The notes under the pieces were generated by a model. That model did no database searches and had not been told where the DNA came from. It saw only the letters and a list, made by a program, of their open reading frames with translations. A DNA stretch of 64,000 nucleotides. Source: Pseudomonadales bacterium (GTDB lineage Bacteria; Pseudomonadota; Gammaproteobacteria; Pseudomonadales; Azotimanducaceae). Position numbers and translations under genes: made by a program. The stretch's first letter is position 1. Each line of letters starts with the position of its first letter. The stretch lies in contig JAJECH010000051.1 in the NCBI GenBank assembly GCA_022822135.1, forward strand, positions 62,001 to 126,000, read 5' to 3'. Below, piece after piece: positions 8,083 to 16,405 of this stretch.

Positions 8083-9234
8083 ATGTACACTAGATTATTC
8101 AAAAAGCTCACTAGATCGGCGTTCGTATTTGGTCCAAGGGGCGTCGGGAAGTCCACATGGGCTAGGACTGAGTTTCCTTCCGCCGCTACGTTCGACCTTC
8201 TGGATATGGAACTCTTCTTGGAATTGACCGTGGATCCAAACACCCTCTATCGACGACTGGACTCCCTCAACGAGGGCGCATGGGTGTTTATCGACGAAAT
8301 TCAGCGAATCCCGGATCTGCTCAATGAAGTACACAGGCTGATTGAGAACAAGCGATTGAACGTGCTGATGACGGGTTCTAGAGCCCGGAAATTGCGTCGC
8401 GGGGGTGTAAACCTACTTGGTGGTAGGGCTAGTCACAAACTAATGTTCCCACTCGTATCCGCCGAACTTGGCGACGATTTTGATCTAGCTAAGGTACTGC
8501 AGTACGGTTGTCTACCGAATGCTATGCAGGAAGGAGATGAAACTGAATATCTTCGGAGTTACGTCCAAACCTACGTAGCTCAGGAAATCGTCGCAGAAGC
8601 GCTCGTCCGCAACCTAGGTAATTTCGCGAGATTCTTAGAAATCGCAGCGCGTCAGAACGGCCAGACAGTCAATCCTGCATCAATTGCGGCTGACGTAGGT
8701 GTGGATAGACGGACGGTTGTGAGCCATTTTGACATCTTGATTGACACACTTTTAGGTACATGGTTACCAGCGTGGCGACGGAAGACGAGTAACAAGCAAC
8801 TACAGCAGAGCAAGTTCTACTTCTTCGACTGCGGCGTCGTTCGTGCGATTATGAACAGAACTTCATACCCACCTAATCCGGAAGAGCGCGGTGCATTGTT
8901 AGAGACACTTATCTATAACGAAATGAGAGCATACCTTGAATATGCAAATTTGCATTTCCCAATCTCGTATTGGCGTACGTACGACGGAGCAGAGGTTGAT
9001 TTTGTCGTCGAAACGCCAGAGAGAATCATCGCAATCGAAGTCAAGAATTCGAGTACTTGGCAAAGGAAATTCAATCGTGGGTTACGCCGATTCGAACGCG
9101 AAGCACCCCAGTCGTATTCGATTAGTTGCTTTGGAATCTACGGTGGATCCAACGAGCAGTTGTGGGAAGACATTCAAGTGGTTCCGGTGATCGGTTTCTT
9201 AAAGAAACTCTGGAATGGCGAGATCATTTCTTAA
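8083..9234 (+). CDS. AAA+ ATPase with DUF4143 domain
   Basis: 383 residues. The N-terminal AAA_14 module has Walker A GPRGVGKST (about residues 17-25) and Walker B VFIDEIQRIP. The C-terminal DUF4143 domain has the nuclease-like signature YWRTYDGAEVDFVVE followed by IAIEVKNSS, a PD-(D/E)XK-like D...ExK arrangement. Such stand-alone ATPases are common, variably distributed genes of unknown role, often near mobile or defence genes. The region upstream (7887-8082) is AT-rich with a palindrome at the start codon. A distant relative lies at 27778-29085. Confidence 0.9.
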   Translation: MYTRLFKKLTRSAFVFGPRGVGKSTWARTEFPSAATFDLLDMELFLELTVDPNTLYRRLDSLNEGAWVFIDEIQRIPDLLNEVHRLIENKRLNVLMTGSRARKLRRGGVNLLGGRASHKLMFPLVSAELGDDFDLAKVLQYGCLPNAMQEGDETEYLRSYVQTYVAQEIVAEALVRNLGNFARFLEIAARQNGQTVNPASIAADVGVDRRTVVSHFDILIDTLLGTWLPAWRRKTSNKQLQQSKFYFFDCGVVRAIMNRTSYPPNPEERGALLETLIYNEMRAYLEYANLHFPISYWRTYDGAEVDFVVETPERIIAIEVKNSSTWQRKFNRGLRRFEREAPQSYSISCFGIYGGSNEQLWEDIQVVPVIGFLKKLWNGEIIS

Positions 9235-9268
9235 AAAGAGACGATCCTCATGTGTACACGATCTGATT

Positions 9269-9357
9269 GTGTTCTGACCCTAAGTCCGAGCGCTGCATAC
9301 GTATGAAACGTCGCACGGTCTTTTATTTACATGCGTTAGGGCGCATTGTCAGAACAC
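9269..9357. repeat. 89-nt imperfect inverted-repeat element of unknown nature
   Basis: GTGTTCTGAC at 9269-9278 is perfectly complementary to GTCAGAACAC at 9348-9357. Just inside, CCCTAA (9278-9283) pairs with TTAGGG (9336-9341), leaving a 6-nt bulge on the right arm. The central part holds a perfect 10-nt palindrome CATACGTATG (9296-9305). The whole could fold as a structured RNA, or be a MITE-like remnant or binding site. It lies between the DUF4143 ATPase and the hydroxyacyl-CoA dehydrogenase. Confidence 0.55.
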
Positions 9358-9426
9358 GCTAACCGAAACGACGGACGCTTAAAATGGCGCGTTCGAATTT
9401 CCTGTACAACGGATTAGGTCACGACG

Positions 9427-10182
9427 ATGAGACTAGAAGACATTAGCCATATTGGCGTCCTTGGTGGCGGCGTAATGGGTGGTGGTATTGCCCAAATCAT
9501 GAGCGCGCTCGCAGGCTATCGAGTGATCGTTCGAGATCTGACGCAAGAGATACTTGATGACACTCGAGACGAAGTCGTTGAGCGTAAATGGGGTGTCAAA
9601 CGTGCTGTTGAGCGAGGGAAATTAGGCTTCGACCAAGCGACTCGAGCAATCGAGAACGTCTCTTACACACTAAATGTGGAAGATCTTGCTGATTGTGACC
9701 TGATCATTGAGGCTGTGCCGGAGCAGCTCGCGCTGAAACAAGCCGTCTTCAAAGAACTCGATGGCGTCGTAAAGGCAGATTGCATCTTTGCATCGAATAC
9801 TTCCGGTTTCGTTATCAAGGAGATCGCTCAGGACGTCAGTGACGAACGAAAGCGAAATTTCGTAGGAATGCACTTTTCGAACCCGGTTCCGGTCATGAAG
9901 ATGCTTGAAGTGATCACCACTGACGAATCAGACCCTGACGTTGCAGAAATCTGTAAAGCCATTGGCGAAGCCGCTGGAAGAGCGGTTTCGATGGTCAAGG
10001 ACAAGGAAGGAACATACGGCTTTATCTTGAACCGCGTCTTCGCTGCCGCCGCTCGTGAAGCGAAACAGATCGTCGATGACGGTTTGGCTTCTCCGGAAGA
10101 TGTGGATAAAGCGATGATCACAGGACGTAATTGGCCGGCAGCTTTCTTCGGCTCACGGGGCGGAATCGGAAAGCAATGGTGA
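9427..10182 (+). CDS. 3-hydroxyacyl-CoA dehydrogenase family protein, short form
   Basis: 251 residues. The NAD-binding Rossmann motif is GVLGGGVMGGGIAQ (residues 10-23). The catalytic domain features are present: EAVPEQLALKQAVFKEL, SNTSGF, and GMHFSNPVPVMKMLEVI with the active-site His and the conserved NPV, then FILNRVFAAAAREA. The family oxidises (S)-3-hydroxyacyl-CoA to 3-ketoacyl-CoA. It ends at GGIGKQW, about 30 residues shorter than the usual stand-alone enzyme and missing most of the second helical lobe. No remnant follows in the 70 bp before the convergent PhyH gene, so this seems a natural short form and not a recent frameshift. Confidence 0.87.
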   Translation: MRLEDISHIGVLGGGVMGGGIAQIMSALAGYRVIVRDLTQEILDDTRDEVVERKWGVKRAVERGKLGFDQATRAIENVSYTLNVEDLADCDLIIEAVPEQLALKQAVFKELDGVVKADCIFASNTSGFVIKEIAQDVSDERKRNFVGMHFSNPVPVMKMLEVITTDESDPDVAEICKAIGEAAGRAVSMVKDKEGTYGFILNRVFAAAAREAKQIVDDGLASPEDVDKAMITGRNWPAAFFGSRGGIGKQW

Positions 10183-10230
10183 GATTGGCGATCGACCGAT
10201 TATCGGCAGAATCCGGCTAAGTTGATTAGC

Positions 10231-10265
10231 GATCAATCGCTACGCTTGCAAGCTAGCGTTTGATC
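10231..10265. terminator. hairpin between convergent genes, overlapping the PhyH stop codon
   Basis: GATCAATCGCTA (10231-10242) and TAGCGTTTGATC (10254-10265) pair in 11 of 12 positions around an 11-nt loop. The element lies between the convergent hydroxyacyl-CoA dehydrogenase and PhyH genes, and contains the PhyH stop codon. It lacks a strong U tract, so it may act as a barrier or mRNA-end stabiliser. Confidence 0.5.
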
Positions 10266-11341
10266 CGATATACATCTGGAAAGGGAATCTTCTTCCCCTT
10301 TAATCCGTCGTATATGGCGCGATTGAGCTCCAGGTCATACTTGTCAAAATCAACTTGTGGTCTAAGATGCAGCGTCCCGTTTGAGGGCTCCTCGTCGAAT
10401 AGACTAAGGTACGGCGGCACCTTCCGTTCTGATTTTTGTTGTCTAGGTCTGGCAGGCGACTTTCCAAACGGAAACGCTCCGGCGACATCCATAAGTTGAC
10501 CAAATCGAATCGGGTTGCGATCAAGCGCTTCCTGAGTCACCGTAGGTCTGAAGGGCTCTTGAGATTGCATGTGTGGACGACAATAGGTAGCAAGCATCAT
10601 TAAGCGCAGTCCATTCGTCTTGCGCGGATACGAGCCGTGCCAAGTGTGATCTCCCCAGATGATCATGGATCCCATGGGAGCTTCAACAGCTTGTGCTCGA
10701 TCTAGCCAGTACTCAGCTTCCTCAGAAGAAGGAAATCTGCGCCACCGATGACTCCCTGGGACGAAACACAATGCACCGTCGTCTTTAGAGTAATCAGAGA
10801 GAAGGTAGTTGAAATTCGCCGTGAATGGTTCCGGCGGGAAAGTCACCATCTCAAACTGTGCCCAATCAGCGTGTATGCCGGTACGGGCGTCGCCTTCCCC
10901 CTTTAACCAACCATCACACAAGCTCAAGATGCAATTCGTGCCGAGTAGATACTGAACTAAACCGAATCCCGCCGGATTTAGTAAGGCTCTCTCGAAAATC
11001 GGATCATCCCACAACATAAACCGCATCAGTTCCTGACCGTCAGCGAAGACCTCGTCAAGTTCGGACACGTCGCATTCTTTTCGCTCACAAGCGACCGTTA
11101 GCAATGCATCGCGAACAGCCTCATGTTGCTCTTGCGGCCCCACCTTTTCTGGTGGGATGACCGTAAAACCGAACGCCTCCAGCTCTGCGATATGCTCGAG
11201 CAAATCGAGTTGCTTGAGTTCTCGATATAGTTCAGGTAGGTGTCTTGCTGATGTCCAATCGTTGATTTCCATTGATTTGCTCAGGTTGGGAGGAGGCTGC
11301 TCTTGCGAGTACGCGGATAAAGTTGAACTTCCTCTGTTCAC
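10253..11341 (-). CDS. phytanoyl-CoA dioxygenase family protein (PhyH)
   Basis: Up to 362 residues. Fe(II) ligands are visible as H157 and D159 (GIHADW) and H235 (WHGSYP), with R246 (NGLRLMM) as the likely 2-oxoglutarate anchor. FVPGSHRWRRFP is the typical PhyH strand. Such enzymes hydroxylate small organic substrates using 2-oxoglutarate and oxygen. The GTG at 11341 gives tight spacing (12 bp) to the SDR stop; an ATG at 11272 is an equally possible start, and neither has a clear ribosome-binding site. It is the last gene of an FAD oxidoreductase / SDR / PhyH run. Confidence 0.85.
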   Translation of the reverse strand: MNRGSSTLSAYSQEQPPPNLSKSMEINDWTSARHLPELYRELKQLDLLEHIAELEAFGFTVIPPEKVGPQEQHEAVRDALLTVACERKECDVSELDEVFADGQELMRFMLWDDPIFERALLNPAGFGLVQYLLGTNCILSLCDGWLKGEGDARTGIHADWAQFEMVTFPPEPFTANFNYLLSDYSKDDGALCFVPGSHRWRRFPSSEEAEYWLDRAQAVEAPMGSMIIWGDHTWHGSYPRKTNGLRLMMLATYCRPHMQSQEPFRPTVTQEALDRNPIRFGQLMDVAGAFPFGKSPARPRQQKSERKVPPYLSLFDEEPSNGTLHLRPQVDFDKYDLELNRAIYDGLKGKKIPFPDVYRIKR

Positions 11342-11353
11342 TTGCCAAGTTAG

Positions 11354-12157
11354 CTAGATTTTGGCTGCCACGCCACCATCAACATTAATGATTTCGGCAG
11401 TCAGGAAGCGCGATTCGTCAGAGACGAGGAAAAGCACTAAGTTGGCGACATCTTGCGGGTAGCCCGGTCCTTGAATGATCTGATGAAAATCGAACATCTT
11501 CTCAAATACATGATGACCGCCGTCTGGATCTCTTGACGTTCCGCGCGTAGCGCCAGGTGTCAGAATCTGACCAGGTCGAACGCAGTTAACACGAATGTTG
11601 TTTTTCCCGCCAACACCTGCCATGTAGCGGGTAAGCGCATCGACGCCTGCTTTCGCGGCATAGTAGGAGGATGATGTTGCACCATATGCTTCTGCCATAG
11701 CAGGACTGAAGCCTCGTTGCGCGGCGAGCGACGACATGTTCACAACTGCACCACCACCTGCTGCTACGAGGTGTGGCCATACGGCCTTACTCATGTAGAA
11801 CGTCCCGGTTAGATTGACTTCGATTACGCGAATCCATTCTTCGTCAGGTTCATCCGGGAAATGACCACCAGCTCCACCACCTGCGTTGTTAAAAAGGACG
11901 TCGATACGACCGTAAGTGTCCGCGGCAGCAGAGACGGCTTGTTGGACCGATTCCTTGTCGCGTACATCACATGAGAAAAACGTTGCATCGCCACCGTCGG
12001 CTCGAATCGCTTCCTCTACTGCCTTGCCTTCTGCTTCCCGACGAGCCATTAGTGCCACTTTAGCGCCTTCTTGCGCAAACGTGTGCGCGGTCGTCTCTCC
12101 GATGCCACTATTGCCGCCTGTGACGATTGCGACTTTAGATTTCAATCGATCTGCCAT
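11354..12157 (-). CDS. short-chain dehydrogenase/reductase (SDR)
   Basis: 267 residues of the classical SDR type: cofactor motif TGGNSGIGE near residue 14, NNAGGG, a catalytic Ser in VNMSSLAAQ, the catalytic YxxxK as YYAAKAG, and a C-terminal INVDGG. It oxidises or reduces an alcohol or ketone with NAD(P). A ribosome-binding site (AAGGA) is 8 nt before the ATG. It is 52 bp downstream of the FAD oxidoreductase and 12 bp upstream of PhyH, all on one strand, so a common pathway is likely, but no substrate is evident. Confidence 0.92.
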   Translation of the reverse strand: MADRLKSKVAIVTGGNSGIGETTAHTFAQEGAKVALMARREAEGKAVEEAIRADGGDATFFSCDVRDKESVQQAVSAAADTYGRIDVLFNNAGGGAGGHFPDEPDEEWIRVIEVNLTGTFYMSKAVWPHLVAAGGGAVVNMSSLAAQRGFSPAMAEAYGATSSSYYAAKAGVDALTRYMAGVGGKNNIRVNCVRPGQILTPGATRGTSRDPDGGHHVFEKMFDFHQIIQGPGYPQDVANLVLFLVSDESRFLTAEIINVDGGVAAKI

Positions 12158-12209
12158 GATGATGTTCCTTCTGTATTGAGATAAATGACGAATCTTTGCC
12201 AGGATGCGC

Positions 12210-13622
12210 CTATTTTGGGTTTCCTCGCTTCACTTTTCTGAAGCGCCAACCATGCATGATGCTACCGTAATGATTGAACACCTGTTTCGCGGCCTGATCA
12301 CTGAACGGATAGTCCGCGCCTAATTGGCGTGCCGCTGCCAGTCCGCTGACGAAGCATGTTTCTTGACTGTTGATCAAAACGTGTGCACCACAGTGCCAGG
12401 ATCGTCTTTTACCTTGAATAAAACTGAATAGAGGCACAAGCATTGCAACATGGCGTACATCATGCACCACATGTTGAAACCACCAGCGGCCGACAACACG
12501 GTCCGGATCAATCACGCTGTTAGGGTTATACGTCACTAGGCAAGGTTTATCCGAATCTCCTACCCAAGGTTGTTGATTGTGCATGATGTAAGTGATCTCG
12601 TAGTTGTCGGGTCTTAGACCGTACTGCACAATGTAATTGCTTCTCGTCGTGAGGGCTTTCATCTCATTGTCAGGTAGGACCGAGGCGTCGGAGTGAACGA
12701 TGGCATGGTTGTGCAGTTCACTCTCGTAACGAATCGATGAAAGAATGTACCGTTCCAATGTCGTCGGTTGATCGAGAATCATCAACGTCTGATTCGCGTT
12801 ACATGCAAACACTACGTCGTCAAAAATCTCGGTTGTTCCGTCTTCGTCCTCAATTACGACATGCGACGGGCGACGATAGACCTTTCGAACCGGCCGATTC
12901 AGATAGATTTTGTTATTGAACTCTGCCGATATCGAATCGTAAATTCGACGTGTTCCTTGGTCCCACGTTTGCATTGGTGTTGCCGATTCGATGTTAAAGA
13001 ACTCAAGATATCGCGCAAAGAGTGCCGCCGGCATGTCGAAAACGTTGGTCGCCATGAGAAAGTTGACGAACATTGGTTTCAGTATTTGATTTCTAAATTC
13101 AGCAGACAGTCCGGCGAAATTCAGAACCGTACGCATACTAATGTAGTTGAACGGATTAAGCGCATTCAGAAGTTTCGAATTCGCTCGACTCATCCAACCA
13201 AATTTCTGTAAACGCTTAAGAGTCTGTTGGAACTTTGTGATCTCTGGTTGTAATCGCGTACGTAGTTCGGAGTCGAAATCGTGTGCGTACTCTCTGCCGC
13301 CGTATTCCACGCTGTAGTTGAATCGAGTTGATACAAGGTCGATGCCATATTTCTCTAACAGTAATAAGACATGGTGATATACAGACGGTATACAGGCTGT
13401 GACCGAGATGTCGAACGGGATCGAGCTACCGTCATCTTGCGGCATATCTGCCGTTACTGCGTTGCCACCCACTCGCCCTTGAGCTTCGTAAAGTCGAAAA
13501 TCAAAGCGATCAGGATGTTGACTCAACGCCCACGCGGTAGCGAGACCCGATACGCCGGCTCCGACGATGGCGATGCGTCGCAGTTCCACACTGTCTTTCG
13601 ACTTCTCGTTTGCCACGTTCAT
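12210..13622 (-). CDS. FAD-dependent amine-oxidase-like oxidoreductase
   Basis: 470 residues with an N-terminal dinucleotide-binding motif IAIVGAGVSGLATAWAL (about residues 17-33), the second ADP-binding element and RVGGNAVTADMP typical of the flavin amine oxidase / phytoene-desaturase-like superfamily, and a C-terminal segment TCFVSGLAAARQLGADYPF near the flavin. Related proteins are often found next to cyclopropane-fatty-acid synthases and acyl desaturation genes. None is adjacent here. It heads the three-gene run with SDR and PhyH and is divergent from the M48 protease. Confidence 0.85.
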   Translation of the reverse strand: MNVANEKSKDSVELRRIAIVGAGVSGLATAWALSQHPDRFDFRLYEAQGRVGGNAVTADMPQDDGSSIPFDISVTACIPSVYHHVLLLLEKYGIDLVSTRFNYSVEYGGREYAHDFDSELRTRLQPEITKFQQTLKRLQKFGWMSRANSKLLNALNPFNYISMRTVLNFAGLSAEFRNQILKPMFVNFLMATNVFDMPAALFARYLEFFNIESATPMQTWDQGTRRIYDSISAEFNNKIYLNRPVRKVYRRPSHVVIEDEDGTTEIFDDVVFACNANQTLMILDQPTTLERYILSSIRYESELHNHAIVHSDASVLPDNEMKALTTRSNYIVQYGLRPDNYEITYIMHNQQPWVGDSDKPCLVTYNPNSVIDPDRVVGRWWFQHVVHDVRHVAMLVPLFSFIQGKRRSWHCGAHVLINSQETCFVSGLAAARQLGADYPFSDQAAKQVFNHYGSIMHGWRFRKVKRGNPK

Positions 13623-13775
13623 TTAAATCAGTTTTGATTGGCGCATTTTGCGCAATTGATATTCTGTCGATCGATCAATAAGTTTCGTCATCTCGCCTAG
13701 GATGATCCCGCTTGCATAATTCGACCCGCGTCGGTTGCTTAACGAAACGTTGCATTACTCAGTGAATTTCCGCTC

Positions 13776-14855
13776 TTGAATCCACACAATTACGCCACAA
13801 AACTCATACCTAGCTTCAGTGTAACAGTACTCCTCATAGTAGGTTGTGCATCAATTGATGTTCCGCGTGTGCCGTCTGACGAGCTTGCGGTTGAACGTCA
13901 GCTTCAATTGGAACATACGCTGAGCGTGGGATTTAGTCAAATCGCCAGGCTACACGACTTGCTTTGGCCGCTGTTGCAAGGTAACACCGACTTTTGCCGT
14001 GGCATGACCACGCGTTCACTTGGAATCCGTCATACGTCGCCGCGTGGTGAAACCGGTCTAAGTTCTGTCGAATTGAAGGCACGTGACGCGATTTTCAATT
14101 TCAATGGCAGGCCAGTGATCTATGCCGTTGCCAAAGGATCGCCAGCCGACGTGGCTGGCGTACAACCGAACGATCGCATCGTCGCCGTTGGAAATTGGAC
14201 CTGGACAGCTACCAGCGCAAGTGAATTCAATCGATCTTTACCTCGTCGTCTTGATGTAATGATGAGACGCGATTCCGTCCCACTCGAAATTGAGCGAGAT
14301 GGTGAACGATTTCGCATGAACGTTACACCAGCGCGTGTGTGCGGTGTCAAATTGAGTCTCAAACCAACACTCGAGGTGCAAGCTCGAACGAATGGTCGTG
14401 AAATCCTCGTAACGTTAGGTATGGCGGAACGACTCGACGACGAGCAAGTGCGCACGGTATTGGCGCATGAACTCGCCCATTGCACGATGGGTCATATCAC
14501 TCGTGCGAGTGTGAATTCTGGCGTCGGTTTGTTGTTTGATCTGGCTTTCTTGACTCAACGCGTTTGGCTCGGTGGCGTGTTCTCGCGACTATCGAGGGAT
14601 GCAATGTCGATTAATATCGAACGTGAGGCCGATTACGCGTCAATGTACCTTCTCGCAAACGCAGGATTCGATACAGCGGGAAGAGCTGAGATTTGGCGTG
14701 AATTGGCCGACGAAGTTACGTTTAGATCATCACTTTTTAACACACATCCGTACAGTCCTGAACGTTACCTGTTGCTAACGAAGACGCACGAAGAGATTGA
14801 ACGTAAACGTCAGCAAGGTCAACCATTAGTACCGAACGGCATGCGAATACGTTGA
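13776..14855 (+). CDS. M48-family metalloprotease lipoprotein with PDZ domain
   Basis: 359 residues. The N-terminus is a lipoprotein signal ending in LIVGC (Cys near residue 24), so the enzyme is membrane-anchored in the envelope. A PDZ-like segment occupies about residues 105-190 (GSPADVAGVQPNDRIVAVG). The zinc protease motif HELAH is at residues 231-235, with the downstream third ligand in EREADYASMYLLANAGF. The fold resembles LoiP/BepA-type quality-control proteases. The only available start is TTG at 13776, since an in-frame TAA lies upstream and no ATG precedes the signal peptide. Confidence 0.9.
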   Translation: MNPHNYATKLIPSFSVTVLLIVGCASIDVPRVPSDELAVERQLQLEHTLSVGFSQIARLHDLLWPLLQGNTDFCRGMTTRSLGIRHTSPRGETGLSSVELKARDAIFNFNGRPVIYAVAKGSPADVAGVQPNDRIVAVGNWTWTATSASEFNRSLPRRLDVMMRRDSVPLEIERDGERFRMNVTPARVCGVKLSLKPTLEVQARTNGREILVTLGMAERLDDEQVRTVLAHELAHCTMGHITRASVNSGVGLLFDLAFLTQRVWLGGVFSRLSRDAMSINIEREADYASMYLLANAGFDTAGRAEIWRELADEVTFRSSLFNTHPYSPERYLLLTKTHEEIERKRQQGQPLVPNGMRIR

Positions 14856-14905
14856 CTTTAAGTAAGACCAGCGAAGAAACACGGCTGGCGTAACGGAGGC
14901 AAACA

Positions 14906-16354
14906 ATGAAAGCAATCATGGTGATGTACGACTCGCTCAATCGCCACATGCTGCCGAATTTCGGTTGTGATTGGACTCTTGCACCGAACTTCAAACGACT
15001 CGGCGAACGCGCCGTCACGTTCGATAACCATTACGTTGGCAGCATGCCTTGCATTCCGGCACGCCGAGAACTTCACACGGGAAGACACAACTTTCTTCAT
15101 CGGTCGTGGGGACCTTACGAGCCTTTCGACGATTCAACATTCTCAATCCTGCGCGACAACGGGATCTACACCCACCTCGTGTCCGATCACTATCACTATT
15201 GGGAAGACGGTGGCGCGACGTATCACCACCGCTATTCCAGCTGGGTAAACGTGCGTGGACAAGAAGGGGATGCCTGGAAAGGCGAAGTTAAAGATCCAGA
15301 GCTACCAGAGCATCTTGGACGTGTCGCGAGACAGGATTGGATCAATCGCAAATACATGCAAGAGGAAGCGCTGACACCGCAGGCTCGAACATTTGCTGGC
15401 GGTCTTGAATTTCTTGAGACAAACTGTGACGAGGACAACTGGTATCTTCAAATTGAGACGTTTGATCCTCACGAACCCTTCTTCACATTGAAGCAGTGGA
15501 AGGACCGATACAACTATGCTTGGGACGGTCCTCATTTCGATTGGCCTAAATACGAACGCGTAAGTGAGGATCCTGATGCTGTTGAGTATCTACGTCACCA
15601 ATACGCAGCGCTCCTAACCCAATGTGACCATTACTTAGGCACCGTGATCGATTTCATGGACGAACACGATATGTGGGATGACACCATGTTGATGATCGTC
15701 ACTGACCACGGCTTCCTTTTGGGTGAGCATGACTGGTGGGGCAAGATGAGAATGCCTTGGTACAACGAAACGGCTCACATACCGTTTTTTGTCTGGGATC
15801 CGAGATCTGGGAAACGCAACGTCCACCGACAAAGCTTGACTCAAGCGATCGATGTCGGACCAACGTTACTTTCATATTTCAATCTTGATACACCAAAAGA
15901 CATGCAAGGCTTCGACTTGAGCGGCTCGATTTCGGACGATACAGCGGTTCGAGAAGCATCGATTTACGGCATGTTTGGTGGGCATGTCAATGTAACGGAT
16001 GGTGAATATGTCTATATGCGTGCGCCAAAGGAGGGAAACGGACCGCTCAACCACTACACGCTCGTCCCTATGCATATGCGTAGTCCGTTTAGTACAAGAG
16101 AACTTGCCTCGATGAAGTGGCACGAGGGGTTCAGCTTTACCAAGGGATGTCCGGTCATGAGAATTCCCGCGCCTGGAATGGCTCGTGCGACGACTGAATT
16201 CACAACCCAACTCTTCGATTTAAAAGAAGATCCTGGTCAAGTCAATCCTATTGAGGATCGGCAGGTTGAAGAACGCATGATTTCACTCATGCGCGATGCG
16301 ATGGAACGCAATGACGCCCCGCCCGAGCAATTTGAAAGGCTTGAACTAAACTAA
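14906..16354 (+). CDS. sulfatase (formylglycine type)
   Basis: 482 residues. The active-site motif C-x-(P)-A-R is present as CIPAR with C49 as the residue converted to formylglycine. The metal-binding Asp lies in VMYDSLNRH near the start, and the second metal loop TDHGFLLGEHDWWGK is clear. It lacks a signal peptide, so the substrate is probably cytoplasmic. Family members hydrolyse sulfate or phosphonate esters. A strong ribosome-binding site (GGAGG) precedes the ATG. It is followed by PhyH and a Gfo/Idh/MocA dehydrogenase in the same direction, suggesting a catabolic route for a sulfated or sugar-like compound. No sulfatase-maturase gene is in the window. Confidence 0.93.
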   Translation: MKAIMVMYDSLNRHMLPNFGCDWTLAPNFKRLGERAVTFDNHYVGSMPCIPARRELHTGRHNFLHRSWGPYEPFDDSTFSILRDNGIYTHLVSDHYHYWEDGGATYHHRYSSWVNVRGQEGDAWKGEVKDPELPEHLGRVARQDWINRKYMQEEALTPQARTFAGGLEFLETNCDEDNWYLQIETFDPHEPFFTLKQWKDRYNYAWDGPHFDWPKYERVSEDPDAVEYLRHQYAALLTQCDHYLGTVIDFMDEHDMWDDTMLMIVTDHGFLLGEHDWWGKMRMPWYNETAHIPFFVWDPRSGKRNVHRQSLTQAIDVGPTLLSYFNLDTPKDMQGFDLSGSISDDTAVREASIYGMFGGHVNVTDGEYVYMRAPKEGNGPLNHYTLVPMHMRSPFSTRELASMKWHEGFSFTKGCPVMRIPAPGMARATTEFTTQLFDLKEDPGQVNPIEDRQVEERMISLMRDAMERNDAPPEQFERLELN

Positions 16355-16405
16355 GCGAGTGGATTCAGCTGACGAAGCTGTGAGATGCACAGAGAGACGT
16401 AAATC

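Noticed and set aside
9427..10252. Frameshift as the reason for the short hydroxyacyl-CoA dehydrogenase.
   Set aside because: No matching continuation exists in the other frames before the next gene.
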